This document shows, one piece after another, positions 51,327 to 61,808 of a stretch of DNA of 64,000 nucleotides. The stretch lies in assembly GCA_928724745.1 (NCBI GenBank), contig CAKMXJ010000005.1:806001-870000 (forward strand), in the 5' to 3' direction. This stretch comes from Anthracocystis setariae. Taxonomy: Eukaryota > Basidiomycota > Ustilaginomycetes > Ustilaginales > Ustilaginaceae. The translations under genes were made by a program, and so were the position numbers. A model generated the notes under the pieces. It ran no database searches, was not told the DNA's origin, and worked only from the letters and a program-made list of their open reading frames with translations. Each line of letters begins with the position of its first letter. Within the stretch, counting starts at the first letter, position 1.

Positions 51327-51858
51327 TCAGATTGCGTCTCCATCTGGTGCTAGCAAGTCTTCTAGAAAGGCATCGGTTGGTCTTACACCTTGCCTATCAC
51401 TGATTCGATAGAAAGGGGAAAAAAAAACAAGCAAATGTCGTCAGACAAGGACATTATTAGGTGGGGAAAAGGGCGACGTACGTGAGTGCACCAGGTAAGA
51501 TAAAGGTAAACTTGCCCGCGCTCTTAAGCGGCGGTGGTGTATGCTCGTAGCCGATCTCGAGATTACATCTGGAACAGTTGAATGGGTATTGCTTTTCGAC
51601 ACTTGCATCTGGTCGTTTGACGAGCTTGGGCTGGCCCTGGGTTGCGCTGACTTTGAACATGCTCGCCTTGCGTACTTTCTGGGGTGCACCTGTGATCGAG
51701 TATGGTGGTGAGTCGAGGCAGCGTAGGATGCGCGAGTTGTCGAGAGGTCGAAGAGGTAATGCGTGAATGGCTCGATCGCAGACCAGGATGAATTCGCCGC
51801 AGAGGCAGTAGTAGACGTTGAGGTTGTGAGCACGCTCGGATGGCTGTCCCAGTCTCAT
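51327..51858 (-). CDS. STEEP1/CXorf56-like protein, two exons
   Basis: 149 aa from the ATG at 51858. Exons are 51858-51482 and 51399-51327, with an 82-nt intron (GTACGT donor, ATCAG acceptor). Without splicing the frame ends eight codons into the intron. The core matches the UPF0428/STEEP1 family: YYCLCGEFILVCD near 15-27, ALPLRPLDNSRI, EKQYPFNCSRCNLEIGYEH near 95-113, and GALT at the junction. CLC and CSRC are likely metal-binding cysteines. The family is conserved in eukaryotes; human STEEP1 acts in STING trafficking, but the fungal role is unknown. A CAG acceptor lies just before the ATG (CCAG then TATGAG), so an upstream first exon supplying a longer N-terminus is possible. Confidence 0.75.
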
Positions 51859-52390
51859 ACTGGACAAACTTTGGGAATAGGGACGCTGTGAATGAGGAGG
51901 AGCTTGGGGTGATCAAGCAAGCCGCGGGTGTCGTGCGAAAGAGACGGGATGTGGAGGAGGGTTGGCACGTGATCAACGCAGTGAGCAAGCATAGAAGCGG
52001 CGCGTATTTTTTCTAACACAGCCGAACGAATAAAAACACACAATTAATTGGCGGATGGGGACGCGTTTGGGCGAACGCGCGAAAGCGAAAGTGAAAGTGA
52101 AAGTGAAAGCAGAGAGTAACACTTTTCTTTTTTTCTTTTCTTTGCCCAAAAGGCTGAGTCGCGCGCCTTTGCGAAGTGACACAAAACTGCACCATCAAAG
52201 CAGCCTCTGTCACATCCTCATCCTCATCCTCGTCTCAACCATCTCGCTCGCTCGCTAGTCATCACCACTCCATCACCTAATCTCGACCCTCACATCACAC
52301 TTCTTTTTTTCGTCTCTTCACGACCCAGTTGACTCCCCTTGACCAGCCTCGCACACCGCCACACACGCAGCAAAAACTGAGAAACCCAAC
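51859..52390. other. Divergent promoter region between STEEP1-like and SMC4 genes
   Basis: 532 nt with GAAAGT-type short repeats near 52081-52105, T-rich tracts and the SMC4 leader. It may contain an unrecognised first exon of the STEEP1-like gene. Confidence 0.45.
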
Positions 52391-55300
52391 ATGCCACCGC
52401 GTCGAGCCGCCGCTTCCCAAGCGCGCGATTCAATCGCATCCAATGCTTCATCCACATCCTCACTCTCGATTTCTCCTTCGGTCCAAGTCAATGCCACACG
52501 CACATCTCGCGCCAAACCTTGCACAGCACCATCTTCCAGGTCGCGTACACGCATTCAGCAGTCCCAACACGAGCAGGACGACAGCGACGATCAAGTTTCA
52601 CAAGATCAGCATGTCGACAATAATGACGAGGACGAGCCGGATACCCCTGTAAACCCTGCTTCCAGCTCGACGACTGCAAACGCTCCAGTCAAGCCCGCAT
52701 CGAGAGCATCAATCACAGCACGTAACAAAGCTTCATCGTCGACTCCTGCACCTGTCAAATCTTCTAGGTCACGAGCAAACCGGATCGTGGACAGCGAGCA
52801 AGATGAAGACGATAAAGACGACGACGACGACGATGATGGCATTCAGTCGCCTACCGCTCGTCGTACCAAGTCTTCACTCCCCACCAAGAGCGCCGTCAAA
52901 TCCAACACAACTTCTCCGCCAGCTGTCAAGCCTCAAGCTCCACAAGACCATGATGACGAGTCGGATGCATCTGAGCTGTCCTTCAAAGAAGCTCGATCAG
53001 TCACACCCGAGCCTGTCGACCCTTCCTCTTCCTCTTCCACTTTCCAAGCTTCCCAGACCCCTGCATCCAGTTTGCTCAAGCACATCGCCACTCCTGGCCG
53101 TCCTGTTCCGCCTTCCGCTCCTCTCAAGCGTCTCGTCATTCACAAGATGGTCCTCAACGACTTCAAATCCTATGCTGGTCGTCAAGAGATCGGTCCCTTC
53201 CACAAGTCCTTCTCCAGCGTCGTCGGCCCCAACGGAAGTGGCAAGAGTAATGTCATCGACTCCCTCCTGTTTGTCTTTGGTTGGAGAGCAACCAAAATGC
53301 GTCAAGGCAAACTCAGCGAGCTCATCCACAATTCGGCTGGTAAACACAACCTCCCTCAGTGTAGCGTCGAGGTTTGGTTCCGCGAAATCATCGACCTCCC
53401 CGGTGACGCCTTCAAAGTGGTTCCCGGTAGCAGACTCGTAGTCTCTCGTACCGCCTATCGCAACAACACTTCTCAGTATTTCATCAACTCGCGCAAGTCC
53501 ACCTTCACCGAGTGCACCACTCTCCTCAAGGCAAAGGGCATCGATCTCGACCACAAGCGTTTCCTCATCCTTCAAGGCGAAGTCGAATCCATCGCCCAGA
53601 TGCCTCCTCGTGCCAAGAACGAACACGAAGAAGGTCTGCTCGAATATCTCGAGGATATCATCGGTACCAGTTGCTACAAGGCTCCCATCGAAGAGTCCGC
53701 CAAGCTCGTCGACGAGGCCAACGAGCGTAGAGCAGAGAAGCTCGGTCGTCTCAAGATTGTCCAAAAGGAAAAGGACGCTTTGGACGCCAAGAAGCGCCAA
53801 GCCGAAAAGTACCTCCGACTCCAGAACAACCTCACCATCCACAAGAACATGCTCTGGCAGCTCCTCAGTCTTGAGCACAAGGACATCATCAAGGTCACAA
53901 CTCAGCTCATCGATCAACTCGATGCAGACCTCGCCGAAAAAACCCAACAGCATTCCGGTTCCAAGGCCGAAATCCAAGAGCTCGAGGCCGAGTACAAGGC
54001 ACTCTCCAAGCAATACGACGACATTGCTCGCAGCTCCGACAAGATCATCAAAGAGCTGGCCAAGTACGAAAAGGAGGATGTACAGCTTCAGGAGAAACGC
54101 AAACACCTCGAGTCCAAGAAGAAAAAGCTCGCCAAGTCGCTCGCCGAGGATCGTCATGCCGCCTCGGAGGCTAAAGCCACCGCTTCCGACTCGGCCCACA
54201 AAATCGAAAAGGAGCAGGCCGAACTGCAGAAGCTCGAAGCTTCGCTCGAACGCGAAGAGGCGCAACTTGAAAAAATCAGAGACTCGCTCAAGGGCAAGAC
54301 CCAAAAGTTCAGTCGCGCCATCGAGCAGAAGCAGCGCGAGTTGCAACCTTGGACCTCCAAGATCAGCGACAAGGTGGCTGCCAAGAACGTGGCTCAGGAA
54401 GAACGCGATCTGCTCGCTAGCCGAGGTGCTCAGGTCGAAGCAAGCATCGCCGAAGCAAAGGAGACGCTGCGCAACCTCGAACAAGACAACCAGAGCAAGC
54501 ACGACCAAGTCGAAAGTCTCAACCAAGAGCGTCGTGACCTCGACAAAAAGGTCGCCTCCTGCCAGAAGCAACTCGACGACATGAAACAGCAGGAGTCTTC
54601 TCTGCGTAGCAAGCTCACTTCGGCACGATCAAAGGCGGACGAGGCACGAGCTACGGTCAGCGCCAGCCGATCCCGCGGCGACGTCTTGTCCAGTCTCAGC
54701 CGTCAAGCCGATCTCGGTATGATCAAGGGCTTCCACGGCCGACTGGGCAATCTCGGTGTGATCGACGACAAGTACGACGTCGCCATCAGCACCGCTTGTC
54801 CAGGTCTCAACAATATCGTGGTGGACTCGGTCGAGTGCGGTCAAGCTTGTATCGAGCATCTGCGCAAGAACAACCTTGGGCGAGCCAATTTCGTGCTGCT
54901 CAACAGTCTCGGCATCAATCAGACCGCGCTTGCGCCCATCGAAACCCCGGAAAACGTGCCGCGACTGTTCGATCTGGTCAAGCCTCGTGAACCTCGCTTC
55001 GCTGCCGCTTTCTACCACCAGCTGCGCGACACGCTTGTAGCCAAGGATCTCGTACATGCCAACCGCATCGCCTACGGTGCCAAGAGGTGGCGGGTGGTGA
55101 CGCTGGACGGTCAGCTGATCGACAAGAGCGGTACCATGTCCGGAGGTGGCAACAAGGTGTCGCGCGGTGCGATGAGTTCCAAGTTTGCAGCGGACGAGGT
55201 GTCTCCCGAGCAGTTGCAGCGCATGGAGCGCGACCGTGATGCACTCGAGGAGACGTTGCGGGCGCATGTGGTCAACACGAAGACGATCGAATCTCTGCTC

Positions 55301-57235
55301 GAGGGCCACCGCGCGCGTGCACCCCAGATCGAAGTCATGCTCGACAAGATCCGCATGGACCTCGAGAGCGGTGAACAACGTGTCACCGAAGCCAAGAGGC
55401 GCGTAGCCGAACTCAAGGCGGAGAGCAAGCCAGATGCTGGAGATGCTTCGCGCATCGCCGAGCTCGATGCTCAAATCGTCTCGCTCGACAAGGAGATAGC
55501 CAAACTTACCGAAAAGAGCCAGGCGATCGAGAGCGACATCGAAGCGCTGCAAGAAAAGATCCTCGAGGCCGGTGGTGTCGAGCTACGCACGCAGAACAGC
55601 AAGGTCGACACCATCAAGGACAAGATCGAGCTCTCATCCGAGGTGACGACCAAAGCCGAGGTGGCGAGGAATAAGGCCGAAAAGGACGTGGTCAAGCTGC
55701 AAAAGTCGATTGAGAAGAACGAGGTGCAGCTGGAAGAGCTCGATGCGGAGCTCGAGCAACTGCGGGATGAGATTGCTACCAAGTCTCAGGCTGCCGACGG
55801 CATTCGCTCCAAGGTGGAGGATGCCCAGCATCTGATGGATGCCAAGGCCGAGGAGCGGGATGAGATCAAGGCGCAGTTGGATGAGCGCTCCGAGTCGGCC
55901 AACTCGTTCCGTGCGCTCGAGATGGAGATCAAGCAGGAACTCGAGAAGAACCACGGTTGCCGACTGGAAGCCGAGAAGCGTTTGCAGCAGTTGGACAAGG
56001 AGCTCGCGACGCTTTCGCTCCACCGTATCGACGAGGACAGTGATGACGAGGGTGAAGATGAAGACGAGGAGGAAGAGGGCGATGAGGGATCTGAGGCTCG
56101 CGCCAAACCAAGCAAGCCCACCAAGGAGCGGAAACCGACGACGTCCGAAGAAGACCAAGACATGGACGACGAGGTTCCCGAGCTGCAGCAGTACTCGGAC
56201 GACGAGCTGCGCGGGATGATCCAGAAGAACCTGCGATCCGAGATCGCGTTCCTCGAGGAGCAGGTGAGCAACGGTTCGGCCAACATGTCGGTGCTCGCCG
56301 AGTACCGCAAGCGCGAGGCCGAGTTTGTTTCGCGCGCCAAGGATCTGGAAGCGACGACGCAGGAGCGCGACGCGGCCAAGAAGCGGTACGACGACTTGCG
56401 CAAGCAGCGGCTGGAGAACTTTATGGCGGGTTTCAGCGTGATCTCTGCCAAGCTCAAGGAGATGTACCAAACGATCACGTTGGGCGGCAATGCGGAGTTG
56501 GAATTGGTGGATTCGCTGGATCCGTTCGCCGAGGGGATTCTATTTTCGGTGATGCCGCCCAAGAAGTCGTGGAAGAACATTTCGAATTTGTCGGGAGGCG
56601 AGAAGACGTTGTCGTCGTTGGCGCTGGTGTTTGCGTTGCATGCGTACAAGCCGACGCCGGTGTATGTGATGGACGAGATCGATGCCGCGCTCGATTTTAG
56701 GAATGTGTCGATCGTGGCGAATCTGATCCGCGAGAGGACAAAGGGGGGACAGTTTATTATCATCTCGCTTAGGAACAACATGTTCGAATTGAGCTCGAGG
56801 TTGATTGGTGTGTATAAGACCGCCAATTGCACCAAGAGTCTTACTATCGATAATACCGAGTTGCTCATCCCCGAAGCCGTCCCGGCGACGCAGGGGAGGA
56901 TGAGTATGGCAGCGATGGTTCCCGGGTCGCCCGCCGCGTCGCATTCGATGTCGGCGGCGGCGGCGGCGGCGGCGGCGACGCCGAGGCCGACTGGGAACAA
57001 GTTTGGCATGGCACCACGAACGCCACTCGCGACTACTTCGACGGGATCGCAGATGGATCTGAACGCACTAATGACCCCTGCGATCGGTAAGACACCTGGC
57101 TCGGTGCTGCAGCGATCTCGAATGCACAACACATTCGTCGCCGACAAGGCTAAAAACGTTAAATCAGCCACGCAACTCAACCTGAACCGACGTGTAGTGT
57201 CGAACGCATCCTCTGTCTCAGTTACGCACAAGTAG
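52391..57235 (+). CDS. SMC4: Condensin subunit SMC4
   Basis: ATPase core subunit of condensin, paired with SMC2, for mitotic chromosome compaction. 1614 aa, longer than yeast Smc4 (about 1400) because of disordered ends. The first 245 residues are Ser/Pro-rich. The head begins LVIHKMVLNDFKSYAGRQEI, typical of SMC4, with Walker A GPNGSGKSN near residue 280. Long coiled coils flank a hinge near 775-850 (GMIKGFHGRLGNLGVIDDKY, GLNNIVVDS) with the conserved GG of SGTMSGGGN near 915. The second head half has the signature LSGGEKTLSSLAL near 1400 and Walker B VYVMDEIDAALD near 1424. The last 130 residues carry poly-Ala and a basic segment. All ATPase motifs are intact. It converges with the SDR gene at 73 nt. 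Intronless. Confidence 0.96.
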   Translation: MPPRRAAASQARDSIASNASSTSSLSISPSVQVNATRTSRAKPCTAPSSRSRTRIQQSQHEQDDSDDQVSQDQHVDNNDEDEPDTPVNPASSSTTANAPVKPASRASITARNKASSSTPAPVKSSRSRANRIVDSEQDEDDKDDDDDDDGIQSPTARRTKSSLPTKSAVKSNTTSPPAVKPQAPQDHDDESDASELSFKEARSVTPEPVDPSSSSSTFQASQTPASSLLKHIATPGRPVPPSAPLKRLVIHKMVLNDFKSYAGRQEIGPFHKSFSSVVGPNGSGKSNVIDSLLFVFGWRATKMRQGKLSELIHNSAGKHNLPQCSVEVWFREIIDLPGDAFKVVPGSRLVVSRTAYRNNTSQYFINSRKSTFTECTTLLKAKGIDLDHKRFLILQGEVESIAQMPPRAKNEHEEGLLEYLEDIIGTSCYKAPIEESAKLVDEANERRAEKLGRLKIVQKEKDALDAKKRQAEKYLRLQNNLTIHKNMLWQLLSLEHKDIIKVTTQLIDQLDADLAEKTQQHSGSKAEIQELEAEYKALSKQYDDIARSSDKIIKELAKYEKEDVQLQEKRKHLESKKKKLAKSLAEDRHAASEAKATASDSAHKIEKEQAELQKLEASLEREEAQLEKIRDSLKGKTQKFSRAIEQKQRELQPWTSKISDKVAAKNVAQEERDLLASRGAQVEASIAEAKETLRNLEQDNQSKHDQVESLNQERRDLDKKVASCQKQLDDMKQQESSLRSKLTSARSKADEARATVSASRSRGDVLSSLSRQADLGMIKGFHGRLGNLGVIDDKYDVAISTACPGLNNIVVDSVECGQACIEHLRKNNLGRANFVLLNSLGINQTALAPIETPENVPRLFDLVKPREPRFAAAFYHQLRDTLVAKDLVHANRIAYGAKRWRVVTLDGQLIDKSGTMSGGGNKVSRGAMSSKFAADEVSPEQLQRMERDRDALEETLRAHVVNTKTIESLLEGHRARAPQIEVMLDKIRMDLESGEQRVTEAKRRVAELKAESKPDAGDASRIAELDAQIVSLDKEIAKLTEKSQAIESDIEALQEKILEAGGVELRTQNSKVDTIKDKIELSSEVTTKAEVARNKAEKDVVKLQKSIEKNEVQLEELDAELEQLRDEIATKSQAADGIRSKVEDAQHLMDAKAEERDEIKAQLDERSESANSFRALEMEIKQELEKNHGCRLEAEKRLQQLDKELATLSLHRIDEDSDDEGEDEDEEEEGDEGSEARAKPSKPTKERKPTTSEEDQDMDDEVPELQQYSDDELRGMIQKNLRSEIAFLEEQVSNGSANMSVLAEYRKREAEFVSRAKDLEATTQERDAAKKRYDDLRKQRLENFMAGFSVISAKLKEMYQTITLGGNAELELVDSLDPFAEGILFSVMPPKKSWKNISNLSGGEKTLSSLALVFALHAYKPTPVYVMDEIDAALDFRNVSIVANLIRERTKGGQFIIISLRNNMFELSSRLIGVYKTANCTKSLTIDNTELLIPEAVPATQGRMSMAAMVPGSPAASHSMSAAAAAAAATPRPTGNKFGMAPRTPLATTSTGSQMDLNALMTPAIGKTPGSVLQRSRMHNTFVADKAKNVKSATQLNLNRRVVSNASSVSVTHK

Positions 57236-57308
57236 ATAGAAAATTTGGGGAAACCTTGATGAATGGATTTTGCAAAGCAGCTTCAACAGAGATTGGATGG
57301 AAGAAATT

Positions 57309-58769
57309 TTAGCATTTGGGACGGTTGATGTGGATGCGTGATTCGATGGCTTGTTCTTCTTGTTTCCAGAGTTGTTGCCAAGCTTTTGGAGGGGGATGGG
57401 TGGGGTAGAAGCGACGGGGGAGGAGGGGACGGATGATTTGGGCTTCTCTGTACAATTCGCCTGGGATTAGACCTGATTGGATGGACTGTTTTTGGGTTGA
57501 GCTTAGGATTCGGGCGTAGCGGGAAGAGAGGGGTTCCAACTTTCTCGTCGTCGCCCACACCACAGCATTTGAAGCGGTCGCGGGGGATTTGGTCAACAAC
57601 CACACCACTGGCCACAACATTATCACCACCACCCACCGCAATACCACCAAGATATAGTACCGCAGTGAAAACCACAAGCGTTGGTTCGAGGGAAAAGTGG
57701 GAGGTGCTAAGAACGTCGACATGATATCGGTATCGCGTTCGAATCCGGGACACACATTGATGATCGAGATGTTGGAATGTTGTCGCATCTTGTTCTGAGC
57801 TTCCTTCTCGATTTCCGAGGTGGTCCGAGTGGTGGAGTGCGTGAGGACAGAGTCGATGTCGATACCTGGCAGTTTGGTTCGCGAGCGTGGGTCCGCTTCC
57901 GCAAGCAGGTCAACACGACGTTGAAGTTCAGTAGTGAGTGCATACCATCGCAAAGACGCAGCACCGATCAGTGCCGAATAGCTCTTCTCCGAAAGAGATT
58001 GAGCCGTTTCGAGATGCAACGGCTTCTTCCCCTCAGCCGAGCCAGCGCCAAGCAGATCAAAGTGGTTCAACCCCGCGGCGTAGAAGGGAGACATGACCGA
58101 AACGATGCGGATCTCGCGGTCTGGCGGCAAAACGAGCAAACTACTGAGCAGCGAGTTGATCAGATGAAACTTGGAAAGGACATGCAATTCGTAGATCTTG
58201 TCAGTGCGCGACTTGGATTTGTCCTTGCCCTCGTCAACACGTAGGAGCTCGTCGCGAGAGGTAGGTAGGAAGAGGAGCGAGTCGAGTCGACGTACGCCTT
58301 CTGGCTGTTTCTTGTCGCCGGCATTCCACAGCGCTGCAAACGCCGAGATGCTTTCGAGCGACGCCATATCGCACTGTTCCGCATAGATGAGTTCGCTCTG
58401 CGTCGAATCGCGAATGAGATGGATCATCTGCATCACCTCCGGCGACGAAATATCGTGGCTTAACGCGATGATCTGCGCGCCTCTGTGTGCCAACGCCGAG
58501 ATGGTGACCACCCCAAGCGGAGTGAAGGCTCCAGAAGCGACAAGGATGACTCGACCATGGAGATCGTTGAACAGTGTCTCGGGTGAGGGAGGAGGCGGCG
58601 CAGAGTCGTCTTTGGAAGCAGACTTGGAAGGTGAAGGCGGATCGAGGAGGTCAACGCCCTTGGACCATGTTTTGAGAAACGAGATTGCAACGACTGACGC
58701 AGCTATCGAGGCCCAGTATTCGGTTGGCACTTTGGCCGAGACCGCTGATGCTAGCATGTGGACTGGCAT
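57309..58769 (-). CDS. Membrane-associated short-chain dehydrogenase-like protein
   Basis: 486 aa. A hydrophobic N-terminal stretch (WASIAASVVAISFL near 19-32) is followed by a Rossmann-type region (VILVASGAFTPLGVVTISAL near 75-94) in which the SDR glycine motif TGxxxGxG is degenerate. RIVSVMSPFYAAGLNHFD occupies the place of the catalytic Ser strand. A clear YxxxK is not evident (YSALIGAASLRW), so catalysis is uncertain. ISIINVCPGF matches the NxxPG strand of SDRs. A strongly hydrophobic C-terminal region (YYILVVLRWVVVIMLWPVVW near 365-385) suggests membrane association. It resembles fungal SDR-like membrane proteins of unknown or lipid-related function such as yeast YNL181W, but I am not sure of orthology. 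Convergent with SMC4, divergent from CDK8. Confidence 0.7.
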   Translation of the reverse strand: MPVHMLASAVSAKVPTEYWASIAASVVAISFLKTWSKGVDLLDPPSPSKSASKDDSAPPPPSPETLFNDLHGRVILVASGAFTPLGVVTISALAHRGAQIIALSHDISSPEVMQMIHLIRDSTQSELIYAEQCDMASLESISAFAALWNAGDKKQPEGVRRLDSLLFLPTSRDELLRVDEGKDKSKSRTDKIYELHVLSKFHLINSLLSSLLVLPPDREIRIVSVMSPFYAAGLNHFDLLGAGSAEGKKPLHLETAQSLSEKSYSALIGAASLRWYALTTELQRRVDLLAEADPRSRTKLPGIDIDSVLTHSTTRTTSEIEKEAQNKMRQHSNISIINVCPGFERDTDIMSTFLAPPTFPSNQRLWFSLRYYILVVLRWVVVIMLWPVVWLLTKSPATASNAVVWATTRKLEPLSSRYARILSSTQKQSIQSGLIPGELYREAQIIRPLLPRRFYPTHPPPKAWQQLWKQEEQAIESRIHINRPKC

Positions 58770-59204
58770 CTTGAACGCAGATGCACTTGGGTGGTTATGG
58801 GGAGGAAGGAAGAGGAGGAGGAGGAGAAGAAGAAGAAGAAGAAGAAGAAGGAGAAGAAGAAGGTGTAAGAGGTTCCGTCAGGGTCTCAAGATGCTGCAAG
58901 TCGGCGAATTTTGACACGATTGACAGCCGAGTTCCGAACAGGCGTGTGTGTGTGTGTGTGTGTGCATAGACCCACCCTGCTTGCACTGTCCAACATCAGT
59001 CTTTCCTTGCTCCTGATTCGCCATCCCTCGATACACAACCCGATCAGCGACGGACACCAACGGTCTCAACGCAGCAGCGATCAACGATGCGCTGAGCTCC
59101 TCTATCATCAACGGCGAAGACGATGTGGCCACCTGTGCGACTTCCTTTGTCACTGTTCTCTATCTCTTCCTGACCACCACTTCATCTGCACATCCGCCTT
59201 CAAG
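58770..59204. other. Divergent promoter region between SDR-like gene and CDK8
   Basis: 435 nt with a GAA/GGA-rich purine tract (58803-58862), a (TG)n tract (58943-58964) and the CDK8 leader. The CDK8 frame is open back to 58911 but has no ATG before 59205. Confidence 0.55.
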
Positions 59205-61364
59205 ATGAACACGAAAGAGTACACGTCCAATAATGGCTCGTCTTCCTCCTCCTCTACCCTTCAGGATGTCGAGCCGATCCGTCCTTCAGGCTACTTTTAC
59301 GACCTCTCCTCCGATCCCTTCGCCGGCGCGTTTTGGTCGCAATTCCAAGACCCACATGACCTTGCTGCACGTCACATCCCCACCGACTCTTCCCCCGCCG
59401 CGGCCATGAAAGCATACCGCGAGTATCGCGATCGTGTACGCAAACCAGTGCTCGCAACCTATACCATCCTTGGCTTCTTGAGCTCTGGAACCTATGGCAG
59501 AGTCTACAAGGCAAGATTGAGGAGTTTGCCCCAGATGGCGGGTGCCGGTCTAGCCAACGTTTCAGGTGCAAATGTGGGTCCGAGTGGGAAAAAGAGAGGT
59601 GGACTGTTACAGCAGCTTCAATTGCTCGACTCGCCAAGTACATCGAGCTCGTTGCATGCCACGCCCAAGTCGGGTGTTGATGGTGGTGGCAACAATACTC
59701 CCGGTGGCCGCGGCACTGCTTCGCCCGGTGGCGCGAATCTACCTTCCTCGTCATCTGGAACAGAAGCAGCACGTGCGAATACGCTGGCAAATACTGTGCC
59801 AGACGCACAGATCTACGCCATCAAAAAGTTCAAGCCCGACACCAAGGAGACCGACGCATCCATCTACACAGGCATCTCGCAGTCTGCCATGCGTGAGATC
59901 TCGCTCAACCGCGAGCTGTCGCACGTCAACATCGTGACGCTGCATCAAGTCATGCTCGAGGACAAGGCAATCTACATGGTCTTTGAGTACGCTGAACACG
60001 ACTTGTTGCAGATCATCCACTACCATTCGACGGCGTTAAGAACGCCGATTCCCATGGCGGTGCTCAAGAGTCTGCTGTGGCAGCTCATCAACGGCGTTGC
60101 GTATCTCCATGCCAACTGGATCCTCCACCGAGATCTCAAGCCAGCAAATATCCTAGTCACAAGTCAAGGCGTGGTCAAAATTGGAGATCTCGGTCTCGCC
60201 AGACTGTATTCGTCGCCATTGCAGAGTCTGTACAACGGCGACAAGGTGGTGGTCACCATCTGGTATCGTGCGCCGGAGCTGCTTCTGGGTGCCAGGCATT
60301 ACACGACGGCGATTGATATGTGGAGTGTAGGCTGCATCTGGGGTGAGTTGCTTGCGTTGCGACCCATGTTCAAAGGAGAGGAAGCCAAGATGGATCCCAA
60401 GACCAAAGCGGCGCCGTTTCAGACGGACCAGTTGAAGCGCATCGTCGAAGTGCTCGGTACGCCCAACAAGGAGCGATGGCCGGCGATCGAGTCGATGCCG
60501 GACTACAAGGGCTGGTGGCCGCATCTGCGCTTGGACAACTATCCCAAGACGCTCTCGCGTTGGTATTTGACGCGCCATAAGAGTGCCGATGGCTACGATC
60601 TGTTTGATCTTTTGCTTCAATACGATCCCGAGCAGAGGTTGACAGCCAATCAAGCGTTGGAGCATGGATGGTTTACCGCACAGGAGCCTAGACCGACTGC
60701 CAATGCGTTCATCAGTCTTGCCAAACCCGTGGGAACCTATCCGAACCGGAGGGTGATTCACGATGATCTGGATCCCAAGATGAAGAGCAACTATTTGCCG
60801 CCGATAGATACGCATCATCTGCCGGCTTCGCATCAGTATAATCTCAACTCGAGTCATCCGCATCGATTAGCACAACTGTTGCATCAGCAGGAACAGATGC
60901 GACATGAACAGATGCAGACGTCTCAACAGCATATGGTTGGAGGGAATGCTCGAGTCAACACCACCACCGCTGCTGCTGCTGCTGCTGTTGCTGGGGGTAG
61001 CAATAAGGGTAGCGTTGCTCCTATGATGGGTGGACCTGCTGCACCTCCTCCGATCACGGTTGGAAGTGCCACTGCTGCCACTGGCACTGCGCTATTGCAA
61101 AACTCTGCTCCTCCCAGCACTGCCCCCGCCTCCACCGTCGCCCATCAAAATCCAATCATAACCATCGCAGCTGGAACCACAACCACCTCGGCCTCGAACC
61201 CACCAAGCGTCCAAAGCATCTCATCCACAGATCCCCCCTCCGATTCAGCTCTAGAACAACAACCGCCTCCCCCCACATTAACAACAACAACAACAACAAC
61301 AAAGAATACCACCCTCATAGCAACCGCAACGAGAAACCAGCATAGAAAACGCCAACGCATCTAA
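59205..61364 (+). CDS. SSN3: Mediator cyclin-dependent kinase CDK8
   Basis: Catalytic subunit of the Mediator kinase module (with cyclin C, Med12, Med13), acting on RNA polymerase II transcription. 719 aa. The kinase domain runs from about 83 (YTILGFLSSGTYGRVYKARL) to about 490. A low-complexity insertion of about 100 residues sits between the Gly loop strand and the catalytic Lys (IYAIKKFK near 205). The cyclin-contact helix SQSAMREISLNREL replaces the SMSACRE of animals. HRDLKPANI is near 308. The metal-binding triplet is DLG (KIGDLGLARL) where CDK8 usually has DMG. WYRAPELLLGARHYT and WSVGCIWGEL follow, typical of CDK8/Srb10. The tail of about 220 residues is His/Gln/Ala/Thr-rich. The first ATG in frame is at 59205. 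It is convergent with CCR4. Confidence 0.93.
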   Translation: MNTKEYTSNNGSSSSSSTLQDVEPIRPSGYFYDLSSDPFAGAFWSQFQDPHDLAARHIPTDSSPAAAMKAYREYRDRVRKPVLATYTILGFLSSGTYGRVYKARLRSLPQMAGAGLANVSGANVGPSGKKRGGLLQQLQLLDSPSTSSSLHATPKSGVDGGGNNTPGGRGTASPGGANLPSSSSGTEAARANTLANTVPDAQIYAIKKFKPDTKETDASIYTGISQSAMREISLNRELSHVNIVTLHQVMLEDKAIYMVFEYAEHDLLQIIHYHSTALRTPIPMAVLKSLLWQLINGVAYLHANWILHRDLKPANILVTSQGVVKIGDLGLARLYSSPLQSLYNGDKVVVTIWYRAPELLLGARHYTTAIDMWSVGCIWGELLALRPMFKGEEAKMDPKTKAAPFQTDQLKRIVEVLGTPNKERWPAIESMPDYKGWWPHLRLDNYPKTLSRWYLTRHKSADGYDLFDLLLQYDPEQRLTANQALEHGWFTAQEPRPTANAFISLAKPVGTYPNRRVIHDDLDPKMKSNYLPPIDTHHLPASHQYNLNSSHPHRLAQLLHQQEQMRHEQMQTSQQHMVGGNARVNTTTAAAAAAVAGGSNKGSVAPMMGGPAAPPPITVGSATAATGTALLQNSAPPSTAPASTVAHQNPIITIAAGTTTTSASNPPSVQSISSTDPPSDSALEQQPPPPTLTTTTTTTKNTTLIATATRNQHRKRQRI

Positions 61365-61495
61365 AAAAAAAAAAAAAACCCGCACACGCACAACCAGCAC
61401 GACGAATAATGTTGGCGTTTTTTTTGTTTTTCTCTTCCATTCAAAAGAAGGAAAAAAAAAAAAGTTCATATCAAGATACACAATATGTGAGACAG

Positions 61496-61530
<35 letters not shown>

Positions 61531-61808
61531 ATGGGAGTGAGGGCGTGTAGCAAAGTAGCAAAGTAAAAAAAAAACCTCTGCTGTACGAGAAAGGAAAAAC
61601 CGACAGCAGTGAACGAAAAGAAACCAGAAACCGCGGGGGGAGGGGAAGGTGATGTTGTTGCAATTGCAATACATGGAGGCGAGCAGGGGCAGGGGGGAGA
61701 CGGGAATCGATGCAATAATGTCACGTAACGTAGTAAGTAGAAAGCTAGCGCAAGAAATACACATTTACACAGCGGAGCCGAGAGACAGCAAATCGCGAAA
61801 TCTTTAGT
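61365..61808. other. Convergent 3' spacer between CDK8 and CCR4
   Basis: 444 nt with A-rich tracts right after the CDK8 stop, a (GA)n run at 61501-61529 and A/G-rich DNA. No gene is supported. Confidence 0.55.
61501..61529. repeat. (GA)n microsatellite
   Basis: Perfect GA run between two convergent genes. Confidence 0.95.

Noticed and set aside
52997..54571. 524-codon ORF on the - strand
   Set aside because: Antisense shadow of the SMC4 head and coiled coil; Leu/Val/Glu-rich mirror composition without any motif.
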